From contig NZ_MDKC01000014.1 in assembly GCF_001712755.1 (NCBI RefSeq), positions 1 to 63,908 on the forward strand: a stretch of 63,908 nucleotides of DNA. The letters run 5' to 3'. Within the stretch, counting starts at the first letter, position 1. Each line of letters begins with the position of its first letter. The notes under the pieces are model-generated. The model worked only from the letters and a program-made list of their open reading frames with translations. It did not search any database and was not told where the DNA came from. Source of the DNA: Gottfriedia luciferensis. GTDB lineage: Bacteria; Bacillota; Bacilli; Bacillales; Bacillaceae_G. Both the position numbers and the translations under genes were made by a program. Shown piece by piece: positions 34,134-44,900 of this stretch.

Positions 34134-35324
34134 TTATTCAAAACAATTTTCAATAATTGTCGCAACGCCTTCTCCTCCACCAATACATAGGGTTGCAAGT
34201 CCGTACTGTGTCTCGCTTCTCTTCATTTCATGTATCAATGTAACTAGTATTCGAGTTCCACTTGCACCAATTGGATGTCCGAGTGCAATCGAACCTCCAT
34301 TTACATTGACAATATTTTCATCAAATCCGCATTCCTTCATGACAGAAATCGATTGCACAGCAAATGCTTCGTTTGCTTCAATCAAGCCTATTTCACTTAA
34401 TTCAATCGATGATTTTTCAAGTGCTTTTTTTGCTGCAAATGCTGCTCCAATTCCCATTATGCTCGGATCAACGCCTGCACTACTATTTGCATTTATTTTT
34501 ACTAATGGTTTAATACCTAGTTCTCTTGCCTTACTTTCACTCATAATTACAACTGCTGCTGCGCCATCATTTATACCAGAGGCATTTGCTGCTGTAACCG
34601 TTCCATTCTTTTCGAAGGCTGGTCTTAGTGCTGAAATTTTCTCTACAGTAGCACCAAATTTTGGATATTCATCATCTTTAAAGATGATTGGGTCCTTCTT
34701 CCTTTGTGGAATTTCAATCGCAACAATTTCATCTTCAAATTTACCGGCCTTAATTGCATTCTCAGCTTTTTGTTGGCTATTTACCGCAAACTCATCTTGT
34801 TTTTCTCTCGAAACCTCATAACGAACAGCCAAGTTTTCAGCTGTGTTTCCCATGTGATAATCATTAAACGCACACCATAGTCCGTCTGCAATCATACTAT
34901 CAACAATCTTTTGATCTCCCATTCTATAACCATCTCTTGCACCTTTAAGTAAATAAGGTGATTGACTCATATTTTCCATACCGCCAGCAACGATAATTTC
35001 AGCATCTCCTGCTATAATTGCTTGAGTTGCCAAATGGACTGATTTTAATCCAGAACCACAAACCTTATTTATTGTCATTGCTGAGACAGTATTTGGGAGT
35101 CCTGCTTTTAATGCTGATTGTCTTGCTGGATTCTGACCTAAACCAGCTTGAAGTACATTCCCCATTATGACTTCATCAACCTGGTTTTCTTGAATACCGG
35201 CTCTATTAATCGCTTCTTTAATAACTTTAGCGCCTAATTCTACTGCACTTACATCTTTCAATGTACCACTGAAACTTCCGATTGCAGTTCTAACAGCACT
35301 AACAATTACAACGTTCTCACCCAT
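34134..35324 (-). CDS. Acetyl-CoA C-acetyltransferase (thiolase)
   Basis: A 396-residue biosynthetic/degradative thiolase that interconverts two acetyl-CoA and acetoacetyl-CoA. The acyl-carrying Cys is in [13 protein letters not shown] (near 88), the catalytic His in [14 protein letters not shown] (near 350), and the second Cys in TLCIGGGEG (near 380); NEAFA is also present. As the last gene of the ketone-body operon it would cleave acetoacetyl-CoA made by the CoA-transferase. AAAGGGGG precedes the ATG. It belongs to the AtoB/MmgA/YhfS group; I do not assign a symbol. Confidence 0.94.
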   Translation of the reverse strand: MGENVVIVSAVRTAIGSFSGTLKDVSAVELGAKVIKEAINRAGIQENQVDEVIMGNVLQAGLGQNPARQSALKAGLPNTVSAMTINKVCGSGLKSVHLATQAIIAGDAEIIVAGGMENMSQSPYLLKGARDGYRMGDQKIVDSMIADGLWCAFNDYHMGNTAENLAVRYEVSREKQDEFAVNSQQKAENAIKAGKFEDEIVAIEIPQRKKDPIIFKDDEYPKFGATVEKISALRPAFEKNGTVTAANASGINDGAAAVVIMSESKARELGIKPLVKINANSSAGVDPSIMGIGAAFAAKKALEKSSIELSEIGLIEANEAFAVQSISVMKECGFDENIVNVNGGSIALGHPIGASGTRILVTLIHEMKRSETQYGLATLCIGGGEGVATIIENCFE

Positions 35325-35376
35325 TTTATTTCCCCCTTTTTATTTCATCCTAAATAACCAAATCACATGAAATCTT

Positions 35377-36795
35377 TTAACTTTTTATGTTATAAGCTTT
35401 ACATTTTTCATAAAAAGTTGACTTGCTTATTTCTAATAATTTTGCAGCTTCAATTTTATTACCTTGAGATTCAATTAGAGCTCTCTTAATTGCTTCCTTT
35501 TCGGTCTCTTCAACCATTTCTTTTAATGATTTTATGGTATTTTGATTGTTTAATTGAGATACATTTTTTTCGAATTCGACTGTATTTTTTTGACTGGTTG
35601 GATTTTCATACAAATAAAGAGGTAATTGCTTTGGTGTAATCACTTTGCCATTTAGGACATTTATGCATCTCTCAAGTACGTTTTCTAGTTCTCGAATATT
35701 TCCTGGCCAATGATGTGACTTAAGAATTTGTAAAACTTCATTTGAAATTTGAATTCCGTTTCGATGAAATTTCCTTTCGAGTTTTTTTATTAACGAATCT
35801 GCTATGAGAGGTAAATCATTTATCCTTGATCTAAGTGGAGGAATGTCTATTTTAATTACATTTAAGCGGTAATACAGATCCTGACGGAATTCTTTTAATA
35901 CTACCATCTTCTCAAGATTTCGATGCGTAGCTGCAATGACTCTTACATCAATGGAAATAGGAGAACTTCCACCAACTCTTTCAATCTCTCTTTCTTGAAG
36001 TACTCTTAGTAATTTACTTTGCATATGCAAGGACATATCACCAATCTCGTCTAGGAATATCGTTCCTCGGTTCGCAAGCTCAAATTTTCCTTTCTTCCCA
36101 CCTCTTTTTGCACCTGTAAAAGCACCTTCTTCATAACCAAAAAGCTCTGATTCTAGTAAATGCTCTGGAATGGAAGCACAATTTACTCGTACAAATGGAA
36201 AATTTCTTCTTGGACTAGCATCGTGAATTGCATGTGCAAACAATTCCTTACCTGTACCAGATTCACCAAAAAGTAAGATTGCAGATGAACTTGCAGATAC
36301 TTGCTCTGCTAAATTTTTTGTAGCGTTAAAGACTGGCGTATCACCAATTATTTGATTGAAGCTATATTTACTATTTAATTCTTTCTCAAATTTTCTTTTA
36401 TAATAGTTTAATTCTTCTACTAAAGGTTCTACTTTCTTAGAATACTCAATCCAATCTTGCGCATTTCGGAACATTACCGTTCCGACAGCACCTACTAATT
36501 CATCACCCACATAGAGTGGATAACGATTTGCTACCATTTCTGTATTTTTTATTGGATGGATCTCCGCTACCTCTGCCTGACCGGTTTTAGCGACTATATG
36601 CATTCTAGAGTTTTCAATAACATCTACTACAGGCATACCAATCACTTCATCAGCAGAACGCCCAACAAACTCACAATACGATTCATTCATATACAAAACT
36701 TTTCCTTCACGATTAACGACAACAATCCACTCAGTTGCAAGATTAATAATTTCGGAAATCCAATCAAAAGGAAGACTCTCTAACATACTATTCAT
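35377..36795 (-). CDS. Sigma-54-dependent activator with PAS domain
   Basis: A 472-residue bacterial enhancer-binding protein. Layout: PAS sensor (about 8-115, WIVVVNREGKVLYMNESYCE), AAA+ domain (about 145-380) with Walker A GESGTGKE, the sigma-54 contact loop GAFTGA in full, Walker B GTIFLDEIGDM and the arginine-finger region, then a Fis-type HTH (about 430-470, NKIEAAKLLEISKSTFYEKC). It sits inside the operon it most likely activates, between the dehydrogenase and the thiolase; a perfect SigL promoter and palindromes lie upstream of the permease gene. The PAS ligand is unknown. Confidence 0.93.
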   Translation of the reverse strand: MNSMLESLPFDWISEIINLATEWIVVVNREGKVLYMNESYCEFVGRSADEVIGMPVVDVIENSRMHIVAKTGQAEVAEIHPIKNTEMVANRYPLYVGDELVGAVGTVMFRNAQDWIEYSKKVEPLVEELNYYKRKFEKELNSKYSFNQIIGDTPVFNATKNLAEQVSASSSAILLFGESGTGKELFAHAIHDASPRRNFPFVRVNCASIPEHLLESELFGYEEGAFTGAKRGGKKGKFELANRGTIFLDEIGDMSLHMQSKLLRVLQEREIERVGGSSPISIDVRVIAATHRNLEKMVVLKEFRQDLYYRLNVIKIDIPPLRSRINDLPLIADSLIKKLERKFHRNGIQISNEVLQILKSHHWPGNIRELENVLERCINVLNGKVITPKQLPLYLYENPTSQKNTVEFEKNVSQLNNQNTIKSLKEMVEETEKEAIKRALIESQGNKIEAAKLLEISKSTFYEKCKAYNIKS

Positions 36796-36844
36796 TCATA
36801 CGATACCTCACTTAAAGTAGTAGGGTTCTAGAAAGGATAAGAGC

Positions 36845-36866
36845 AGGAATCTCCCCCTGCTCAAAC
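36845..36866 (-). terminator. Hairpin between dehydrogenase and activator genes
   Basis: GAGCAGG and CCTGCTC with a seven- to eight-base loop; on the minus strand TTATCCTTTC follows. The T tract is weak, so it may reduce rather than stop read-through into the activator gene. Confidence 0.45.
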
Positions 36867-36882
36867 AACATTTCCTCTTTTC

Positions 36883-37668
36883 CTACTGAACTGTATATCC
36901 TGCATCTATTACATTCGCTTGACCTGTAACCCCACTAGTAAATTCGCTAGCAAGAAATACTGTATAATTTGCTATTTCTTTTACTGTAAGTAATCTTTTT
37001 TGAGGTACTAATGGATAAATTACTTCTTCAATTACACTTTCAATTGGTACATTTCTTGATTTTGCTAAATCAGCCAATTGGTTTTGAACTAAAGGTGTAT
37101 CAACATAGCCTGGGCAGATTGCATTGACTGTAATACCGTCACTTGCACCTTCTAATGCAGCAACCTTTGTTAAACCAATAACGCCATGCTTCGCAGAATT
37201 ATAAGCAGCTTTACCAGCGAATCCTATTAATCCATTGATAGAAGCCATATTAATAATGCGACCATATTTTTGCTTTTTCATAATTGGAAATACATGTTTA
37301 ATACTAATAAAAGGTGCAGTTAACATGACCTTAATAAGTAATTCAAATTTTTCAGTTGGGAAATCTTCAATTGATGAAACGTATTGTAAACCAGCATTGT
37401 TTATTAAAATATGTAATTCACCAAATTGATCGATTACTTTACGAAACGTGTCAACTACTTGTTCTTCATTTGTTACATCACAAGCATAACCAATCGCATT
37501 AAACCCTAGCTCTTGTAATGAAGTAGCTGACTTTTGAACATTTTCCTCATTTAGGTCGGTTAAGACAACTGTTGCTCCTTGCTCTGCAAAGGTTTTAGCA
37601 ATTTCAAAACCAATTCCACTACCAGCACCAGTTATCAGTGCAACCTTCTCAGAAAGCATTTGCTGCAT
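36883..37668 (-). CDS. 3-Hydroxybutyrate dehydrogenase (SDR)
   Basis: A 261-residue short-chain dehydrogenase/reductase. TGAGSGIG (near 14) binds NAD, NNAG (near 92) and the Ser-Tyr-Lys catalytic set (MASINGLIG, YNSAKHG near 158) are intact. The length, AICPGYVDTPLV and LAKSRNVPIESVIEEVIYPLVPQKRLLTV match 3-hydroxybutyrate dehydrogenases such as B. subtilis YxjF, which also follows scoA-scoB. It would oxidise 3-hydroxybutyrate to acetoacetate. AAAGGAGGC precedes the ATG. Confidence 0.93.
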   Translation of the reverse strand: MQQMLSEKVALITGAGSGIGFEIAKTFAEQGATVVLTDLNEENVQKSATSLQELGFNAIGYACDVTNEEQVVDTFRKVIDQFGELHILINNAGLQYVSSIEDFPTEKFELLIKVMLTAPFISIKHVFPIMKKQKYGRIINMASINGLIGFAGKAAYNSAKHGVIGLTKVAALEGASDGITVNAICPGYVDTPLVQNQLADLAKSRNVPIESVIEEVIYPLVPQKRLLTVKEIANYTVFLASEFTSGVTGQANVIDAGYTVQ

Positions 37669-37689
37669 TGGTTTGCCTCCTTTTAAAGA

Positions 37690-38346
37690 TTAGTTCACGT
37701 TATTTAATAACTTCGGACTAATTGTAAATGTAGCCTCTGTTTTTTCAGTAATTTCTTGAATCGTTGCTCCACCAACGCATTCTACTAAAACCATTCCATT
37801 TTCTGTAAAATCAAAAACGGCTAATTCAGTAATCAGTCTATGAACTACGCTTTTTCCAGTTAATGGTAAAGTACATGCTTTTTTAACTTTACTTTCTCCG
37901 TATTTATTTGCATGTTCCATCACTACAACGATTTTCTTAGCACCATTTACTAAGTCCATCGCACCGCCCATACCTTTTACCATTTTTCCAGGGATCATCC
38001 AGTTAGCTAAATCACCAGTTTCTGAGACTTCCATACCACCTAAAATAGCTAAATCAATATGGCCTCCTCTAATCATCGCAAAAGACTCAGCGCTATCAAA
38101 ATAAGAAGCTCCTTTAGCCGCAGTTACTGTTTCTTTACCTGCGTTGATTAAGTCAGCATCTAGTTCAGCTTCTTTAGGGTATGGTCCAATACCTAGTAAA
38201 CCATTTTCGGATTGTAGCATTACTTCAATTCCTTCTGGAAGATAGTTTGCTAATAAAGTAGGTAGTCCAATTCCAAGGTTTACATACATACCATCTTGAA
38301 TTTCTTTAACCGCAGTTTGAATAATTAATTGACGAATATCTTTCAT
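37690..38346 (-). CDS. scoB: Succinyl-CoA:3-ketoacid CoA-transferase subunit B
   Basis: A 218-residue beta subunit. [15 protein letters not shown] and the catalytic glutamate in [13 protein letters not shown] (near 52) are clear, as is [14 protein letters not shown]. With ScoA it moves CoA from succinyl-CoA to acetoacetate. It starts 12 bases after scoA with AGGAGGC. Order permease-scoA-scoB-dehydrogenase is that of the B. subtilis yxjC-scoA-scoB-yxjF operon. Confidence 0.95.
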   Translation of the reverse strand: MKDIRQLIIQTAVKEIQDGMYVNLGIGLPTLLANYLPEGIEVMLQSENGLLGIGPYPKEAELDADLINAGKETVTAAKGASYFDSAESFAMIRGGHIDLAILGGMEVSETGDLANWMIPGKMVKGMGGAMDLVNGAKKIVVVMEHANKYGESKVKKACTLPLTGKSVVHRLITELAVFDFTENGMVLVECVGGATIQEITEKTEATFTISPKLLNNVN

Positions 38347-38358
38347 GTTATTAGCCTC

Positions 38359-39060
38359 CTATACTCCTGTAGTCATTCTACGTTCAATTCGTTTTTCGTA
38401 TGTTTCACCGTGGACCACGTGTTGTACATAAATGCTTGACGTATGAATTGCATCAGCATCAAGTTGGCCAACTTCTACTACTTCTTCAACTTCTGCAATT
38501 GTGATTTTTCCAGCCATTGCTGCAAGTGGATTAAAGTTACGAGCAGTTTTTCTAAAAATTAGATTCCCTTGCTTATCAGCTTTCCAAGCTTTAACAAATG
38601 CAAAGTCCCCTACGATCCCTTCTTCTAATAAATAAGTTCTTCCATTAAATACTTTATGTTCTTTTCCTTCTGCGATTGGTGTACCTACACCAGTTGCTGT
38701 GTAGAATCCTGGGATTCCAGCACCGCCTGCACGAATACGTTCAGCTAGAGTCCCCTGAGGAACAAGCTCTACTTCAAGTTCTCCACTTAAGAACTGCTTT
38801 TCAAAAATTTTATTTTCTCCAACATATGAAGAAACCATTTTTTTAATTTGTTTATTTGCTAATAAAAGACCAAGACCCCAATCGTCTACTCCACAGTTAT
38901 TACTTACGATTGTTAAATCCTTTGTCCCTTTATCTCGTAATGCTAAAATCATTTTTTCAGGAATACCGCAAAGACCAAAGCCACCGACAATAATCGTAGC
39001 TCCATCATGAATTTGTGAAACAACCTCTTCAACTGAAGTAATTACCTTATTCTTGCCCAT
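38359..39060 (-). CDS. scoA: Succinyl-CoA:3-ketoacid CoA-transferase subunit A
   Basis: A 233-residue alpha subunit. The CoA-binding region [14 protein letters not shown] (near 22), [20 protein letters not shown] (near 108) and [14 protein letters not shown] are family hallmarks. GAAGGGAG precedes the ATG. It forms the heteromeric enzyme with ScoB. Confidence 0.95.
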   Translation of the reverse strand: MGKNKVITSVEEVVSQIHDGATIIVGGFGLCGIPEKMILALRDKGTKDLTIVSNNCGVDDWGLGLLLANKQIKKMVSSYVGENKIFEKQFLSGELEVELVPQGTLAERIRAGGAGIPGFYTATGVGTPIAEGKEHKVFNGRTYLLEEGIVGDFAFVKAWKADKQGNLIFRKTARNFNPLAAMAGKITIAEVEEVVEVGQLDADAIHTSSIYVQHVVHGETYEKRIERRMTTGV

Positions 39061-39102
39061 TATTTTGCTCCCTTCAAAAGTAAGATTAGTAGTTTAACAT
39101 TC

Positions 39103-40533
39103 TTAAACAAGTCCTGTAAGTTTAAATACTGCAATGATTAAGAATACTGCAACTGTTTTAATGATTGTTATTGCAAAAATATCTTTATATGACTGGCGAT
39201 GTGTTAAACCAGTTACAGCTAATAATGTGATGACTGCACCATTATGAGGCAAAGTATCCATACCACCTGATGCCATCGAAATAACACGATGCATTACTTC
39301 AGGCGGAATATTGTATTTATTAATTGCCTCGATGTATTTATCAGACATGGCACTGAGTGCAATACCCATACCACCTGATGCAGAACCTGTAATACCTGCT
39401 AAAGTTGTAGTCGTCACAGCTCCATTTACTAATGGATCCGTAAATGTATGAGAGATTCCTTTACTGACCATTCCAAATCCAGGTAAAGCAGAGATTACTC
39501 CACCAAAACCATATTCAGCACCAGTATTCATAGAAGCAAGAAGTGCTCCACCAATGCTTGCATTCATACCTGTCTTTAGATTTGTACGCATATTTTTATA
39601 GCCATAAATCATCGCTGAAAGGATCCCAATAACTAAAGCACATTCAACTGACCAAATACCAACAACTGCAGGAATTTGAACAACCCCAAAAGCTTCTAGT
39701 CCAATTGATTTAAAGTCAAATTCCTTTGGATACCATTTTGGGAATGAAACAACAAAAAATTTATTTGAAAATCCAACAAATAATAGTGGAACAAATGCTA
39801 GAATCTGTTTTAAAACTGGTGTAGGAGTATTGGTCGTTAATGTAGGAACTTCTGTTTGAGTTTCATTTGCAGCAGCTAGTTCTCCATTAAATCCTAAATA
39901 ACCTTCACCTGCTTTTTCTGCTTTTTTACGTCTTGATTCTAAGTACCAAAGACCAACTGCAAGTACAAAAACAGCTGCTAAAATACCTAGAAATGGTGCA
40001 GCATAAATATCTGTTTTGAAAAATGTAGTTGGAATAACGTTTTGAATTTGCGGTGTACCTGGCAATGCATCCATCGTAAATGTAAACGCACCAAGTGCAA
40101 TTGTTCCAGGAATTAGTCGTTTTGGAATATTACCTTCACGGAATAAGTTTGCAGCAAATGGATAAATAGCAAATACAACAACAAACAAGCTTACCCCACT
40201 ATATGTTAAAATGGCTCCCATTAATACAATCGCTAAAATAGCTCTTTTTGCTCCAACTAATTGAATAATCGTTTTTGCGATTGATTCAGCAATCCCAGAC
40301 ATTTCAACGACTTTACCAAAAATTGCACCAAGTAAAAATACAGGAAAATATAGCTTTATGAAACCAACCATTTTTTCCATAAAAATATTACTAAAAAACG
40401 GAAGAATATAACTTGGTTCAGTTAAAAGTACTGCAAATAAAGCACAAATTGGTGCAAATAAAATGACAGAAAACCCACGATAAGCAACAAACATTAAAAG
40501 TCCTAATGCTAATAAAATAATTAAGATTTCCAT
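39103..40533 (-). CDS. GntP family permease (YxjC-like)
   Basis: A 476-residue transporter with about 12 transmembrane segments and the GntP features GALVGKVVEMSG-like (GAIFGKVVEMSGIAESIAKT), TGSASGGMGIALSAM and SMASGGMDTLPHNGAVITLL. GntP carriers import gluconate and other hydroxy-acids; gene context points to 3-hydroxybutyrate or acetoacetate. First gene of the operon. ATG at 40533 is chosen because AAGGAGG lies seven bases upstream, whereas an 18-codon in-frame extension has no such site. Confidence 0.92.
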   Translation of the reverse strand: MEILIILLALGLLMFVAYRGFSVILFAPICALFAVLLTEPSYILPFFSNIFMEKMVGFIKLYFPVFLLGAIFGKVVEMSGIAESIAKTIIQLVGAKRAILAIVLMGAILTYSGVSLFVVVFAIYPFAANLFREGNIPKRLIPGTIALGAFTFTMDALPGTPQIQNVIPTTFFKTDIYAAPFLGILAAVFVLAVGLWYLESRRKKAEKAGEGYLGFNGELAAANETQTEVPTLTTNTPTPVLKQILAFVPLLFVGFSNKFFVVSFPKWYPKEFDFKSIGLEAFGVVQIPAVVGIWSVECALVIGILSAMIYGYKNMRTNLKTGMNASIGGALLASMNTGAEYGFGGVISALPGFGMVSKGISHTFTDPLVNGAVTTTTLAGITGSASGGMGIALSAMSDKYIEAINKYNIPPEVMHRVISMASGGMDTLPHNGAVITLLAVTGLTHRQSYKDIFAITIIKTVAVFLIIAVFKLTGLV

Positions 40534-40668
40534 AATAACCTCCTTGTTATCTTTACGTATTGGCCACTTTTTTGATAACGCTTTCATTCGAACTGTTTAA
40601 CTAGTTCAAATTCCACTATTTACTGTATTTTGCTCCTTTCAACAGAATGTTCTTCTGCTTTTAATACA

Positions 40669-40684
40669 AGCAAATAGTGTGCCA
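40669..40684 (-). promoter_or_regulatory. SigL (sigma-54) -24/-12 promoter
   Basis: On the minus strand TGGCACACTATTTGCT: TGGCAC, five bases, TTGCT, a match to the TGGCACN5TTGCW consensus at every position, ~135 bases before the permease ATG. Confidence 0.9.
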
Positions 40685-40815
40685 AGAGTTACTAACGGAT
40701 TTTATGTGGACTGAATTAAATATATTTAGGACAGAATCTACACGGTAAAATCTTTTTTTATAATTCTAATAATATTAAGTTAATTTATAATTTTCAATAT
40801 TTTTAATGTATTTTT

Positions 40816-40884
40816 TTCCGAAATTTCGGAATTTATCTTCAATAAAATTCCGAAAACCTGGAAATTCCAGAAATTCGGAATTTT
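40816..40884. promoter_or_regulatory. Enhancer (UAS) palindromes for the sigma-54 activator
   Basis: TTCCGAAATTTCGGAA (40816-40831) is a perfect 16-base palindrome. Next to it AAAATTCCGAA (from 40844) and TTCGGAATTTT (to 40884) form a wide inverted repeat that encloses a third palindrome, CTGGAAATTCCAG (40858-40870). The half-site TTCCGAA / TTCGGAA recurs four times. The block lies 130-200 bases upstream of the SigL promoter, the usual range for an enhancer-binding protein. Confidence 0.78.
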
Positions 40885-40908
40885 ATTTTTGTACATTTTA
40901 TGAACTTT

Positions 40909-41784
40909 TTATAGTGAACAATAATGATGAATTAATTTCGCCATCCATTCATGAACTTCTAAAAATTGAAAACCTTCTTTTTTAGCTTTCTCATTACTCA
41001 ATGATTGATCGCTATAAGCATCAAATGGCGATTGATGTTCGACTGCACCAAAAGAGTTAATAATGGCCTTTTTTCCAGTTTCCATTTCACAAATGTTTAT
41101 AATTTCTTGAAATGTAATTTCACCATTAGAACACGCATTAAAAGGACCACTTTTAATCGATTCATTTTCCCCTAACCAAAATAAAAACTCAGCGGTTTCA
41201 TCAGAATCGATAAAGGTCATCTCTTTGTTTAAATCAGATATAATGATTTCTTCATTTCTTGAAACTTTATCAACATGGAAAAGTAATCTCTTCGTATAAT
41301 CATCCGGTCCTAATACGATTGGGAATCTAGCCGCAAACACTGGAAAATTTGCTTCTTGATATAAAACAGCCTCACAAAGACGCTTCCCTTCAGCGTATGA
41401 ATATTCGTTATCTTTATTATACTCAATACGATAGTTGTAAGGATCAAAGTCAGTTTCCACATGATTTAATCCCGTATCATAAACCGCTAAAGATGAAGTA
41501 AAAATATATCTTCCAACATGATTAGTTAATAGTTTAATAATTTCCTTCGCTTCATTTGGAGTATAACAAATATTATCATAAACAAGGTCCCATTTATGAG
41601 CACTTAAACTAGTTAATGTTTCAGGATTTCGTCGATCGATTATAAATCTATTAACTCGATCTCCAAAGTCATCTTCTGTCAGTCCTCTCGTTGCGATTGA
41701 AACATTATAGCCTTTATCGATTAATTTATGAACAAGTCGTTTTCCGAAAAATCTTGTACCACCTAATACTAAAACCTTTTTCAT
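40909..41784 (-). CDS. NAD-dependent epimerase/dehydratase family protein
   Basis: A 291-residue extended-SDR protein. The N-terminal nucleotide fold is GGTRFFGKRLV (residues 8-18), the catalytic-type Tyr-x-x-x-Lys is in YSYAEGKRLCE (near 127), and FPIVLGPDDYTKRLLFHV is typical of a group often labelled epimerase in Bacillus. Substrate is unknown. GGAGGT precedes the ATG. It follows the large protease gene on the same strand, separated by a terminator, so it is probably its own unit. Confidence 0.85.
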   Translation of the reverse strand: MKKVLVLGGTRFFGKRLVHKLIDKGYNVSIATRGLTEDDFGDRVNRFIIDRRNPETLTSLSAHKWDLVYDNICYTPNEAKEIIKLLTNHVGRYIFTSSLAVYDTGLNHVETDFDPYNYRIEYNKDNEYSYAEGKRLCEAVLYQEANFPVFAARFPIVLGPDDYTKRLLFHVDKVSRNEEIIISDLNKEMTFIDSDETAEFLFWLGENESIKSGPFNACSNGEITFQEIINICEMETGKKAIINSFGAVEHQSPFDAYSDQSLSNEKAKKEGFQFLEVHEWMAKLIHHYCSL

Positions 41785-41914
41785 TTTTTAACCTCCAAAC
41801 AAAAAAATACCCAATATTAATAATTCGCCATAAAACTGCAAAATACCTTTTTTATATACGAATCTTCTTTTATCAAGTTTATTTTTCTAGTAGTCTATTT
41901 ATGGGATTTGGACG

Positions 41915-41947
41915 AAAAAAGAGAGCCTCATTCACAGAGGCTCCCCG
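41915..41947 (-). terminator. Terminator of the large protease gene
   Basis: GAGCCTC, seven bases, GAGGCTC; on the minus strand TCTTTTTTC follows. Confidence 0.88.
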
Positions 41948-41953
41948 TTTTTA

Positions 41954-44900
41954 TTATTTGTTTAAAATGACTGTTTCAGTTGCAGCACTCACATTTCCTG
42001 CAGCATCTTTTGCAGTTACAGAGATTACCAATCCAATGTAATCGCCATAGTTTTTATGAGGTATGTCTAAACTGAAGTTCCCATTTTGATCAGCTTGTAC
42101 TTCTGTCACTACATTGTTGAATTTTATAGCAACCGTCGCATTTGCTTCTGTTTTACCTGTAATTTTTTGATCTTTTTTCGTAACTGTATTAATAATTGGT
42201 GCGTCTGGTGCTGTACGATCTAATACAACAATCGATGCTTGTTCACTTTGATTTCCAGATGCATCACTTGCACTAACTGTTAATACACTGTCTGCTTTTT
42301 GTGGTTTAATTTGAATACTATAGTTCCCACTTGCATCCGTTTTTCCTGTACCTACTACAGTACTATTATTTTTCACAACAATATTGACATTCGTATTTGC
42401 TTTACCAGTAATCGTTGTATCATTATCATCAATTACGTCAATAGTTGGTGTTAATAGTAATGTTGTCATCTGAATAACGTTTGAATATCCACTGTTAAGT
42501 GTTCCATTCAATCCACCCATTACAACCAATCTAAAACGGTAGTACGTACTATCACTTAATCCTGTCACTTTCGCACTAGTTGAGCTAACTGTGATTGGTG
42601 TATCCAGTTTTGCATCTGTCCAAGTAGTTGGCCACGTGATACCATCCGTGCTTGATTGCTGTTGAATTTTCAATCCACCCCAATTGCCGGCAGGATCTAC
42701 AGCTAACCAATTAAGTGTAACTGAGTTAGCATGTTTCGAATCAACTTTGAACGTATTTACATTACTATAAACCTTAGCCTTATTGAAGATTTCTGTTGCA
42801 TACAAGTCTTTACCGTCAACTTTCATAACTTCTTTTGGTGAAATCGTTGCATCTGGATTTGTTTTACCGAAGTTAGTCGCGACAAACTGCATGTCCTTAC
42901 TATCAACAATACCGTCTTTATTTAAATCTTCTATTGGGTAGTTTTCACTATTTTGTTGACCCATTTTATCAGATACTTGCTTCGCATCAAGAACGTCAAT
43001 TACGCCATCGCCAGTTACATCTCCAGCTGAACCGTATGTTTGAGTTCCTCCGATGTATTTATACTCTCCAATATCATCACCCCATGGTGATTTTTTACCA
43101 AGTGTAATAGATTGTATGCTCTTTAAGTGTCCTGGTCCTTCCACAATGAACTTGATTGGATCTTTTGAAAGTGGAATGCCTTTGATATCGATGTAGCCAT
43201 AACTATCAATTGTACCTGGTATTTTCGTTCCGTCGGGTAGTTGTGCGTACCCTTTAGCGCCAATGCTATCCAACTTCGCTGTGAAGTTATTTTTAAGCCC
43301 TTCAAGTTTCACGTACGTTTGCACTTGTGAATGCGTCGGAACGATTTGGAATTGATTTAATCGGCTAAATGCTGTAATCTCTTTTGTTTCATTTGTTCCG
43401 TATTGTGTCATGCTAAATTTTGTTGTGTCATCATCTGGTGTCAATTTCGATGCCATAATATCCCACATGTCATCTGTCACTTTGAATGTCACATCTAAAA
43501 ATGGACTATCGCCATTGAATCCTTTAAAGTCTGATCCACCTGTTAATTGTGCCCCAACATTGATATCTGTAGCGTTTTGTCCGTAAACCGCATCTGGTGT
43601 TTTCACTGGTGTATCCACATTAACCTTCACGCCGTTTTGGTCTGCCCACTTTTGGAATGCTGGGTTGACTGTTACGCCTTGTAGCTCAAGATACTTATTG
43701 TAGTACATTGATTTAAAAGTACCTGACATCATATCTTTCACGTTGTTTAAGTTTAACGTCATCGTGATTGTATCATTTAAGGTAACTTTTTGTTTGTCAT
43801 ACGTCGGCACCATATATGGTGATCCTTTTTTGATAAACGCGTACTCATGGAAATCATTGATAAGCTCAACGTTATGTGCTGCATCCATTGGCATTAACGT
43901 AATTGTAGCTGGTCCATTTTCGATATCGGATTTTTCAATTCCGAATTTTGCATCGCCATTTGCATCAACTGGGAAATCGCCTTCCGGGTAACCGATACTA
44001 TTGTGATAGTACCATAAAATATTCGCTGACTGCGTTAACCCAAGTGGAGCAAGTTTCGCTGTCCCTTCATCCGATAGGTTTGTGTGCACCCAGAATGCGT
44101 TGTACATGTTGCCATTTTGTTTTTCATCGGTAAAATCTTTGTCTTCTAACTCGTACACGCCAGGTGTATGGTCTTTATAGGTTAACTTCGGTAGCGTGTT
44201 GTCCACAACGAACAGTTGTGATTTTTCATACGTTTTTGCATACATGTTAGTCGTATCAGTTGTACGCATTTTTAACGTATATTGTCCTTCCGGTAATGCT
44301 GCTTTTGTGAACATATTTGTTTTTTCGAGTTTTGGATCTCCAATAAACGGATAATATGTGCTTGGGTCAAAGCCTACAACATAATCAATATCGGTTTGAA
44401 CACTGCTCACATTTAATGGGGAATCCGTTGTTGCACCGACTGGATTTCCGTCTTTGTCATAAATCACGATCCAGAAATACTTCATTGGACTATTGAATCG
44501 GAACTTTATTTGACGACCTGGGTTTCCGTTGAAGTCCGAATAGATTACCGGTTTACGAGTCGGAGCTGCCGGAACATCCATTAGTAAATTGCCAAGTCCT
44601 TTTTCTACCGAGCGAACAGCCAATGGCATGCGATAAGTCTCACTTGGGTCGTCATGATTAACAATGTTCAAATAACCTTCGTATCGGCCATATTCCGCCG
44701 TATCTGGTAGATTCAAAGTTACTGTAAAGTTCGTTGTTTCACCTGCTTTTACTGTTAATGATGGTGAACTTGTTGTCACAGTAATGCCGTTTTTAGTTGC
44801 ATCACTAACCGATGCATTTGGTTTAATGAAAGTTGTAGAAATATCAAATGTTTTGTCAGAGTTTCCTCGATTTTTTACTTTCACTGTTCGATTACTCGTA

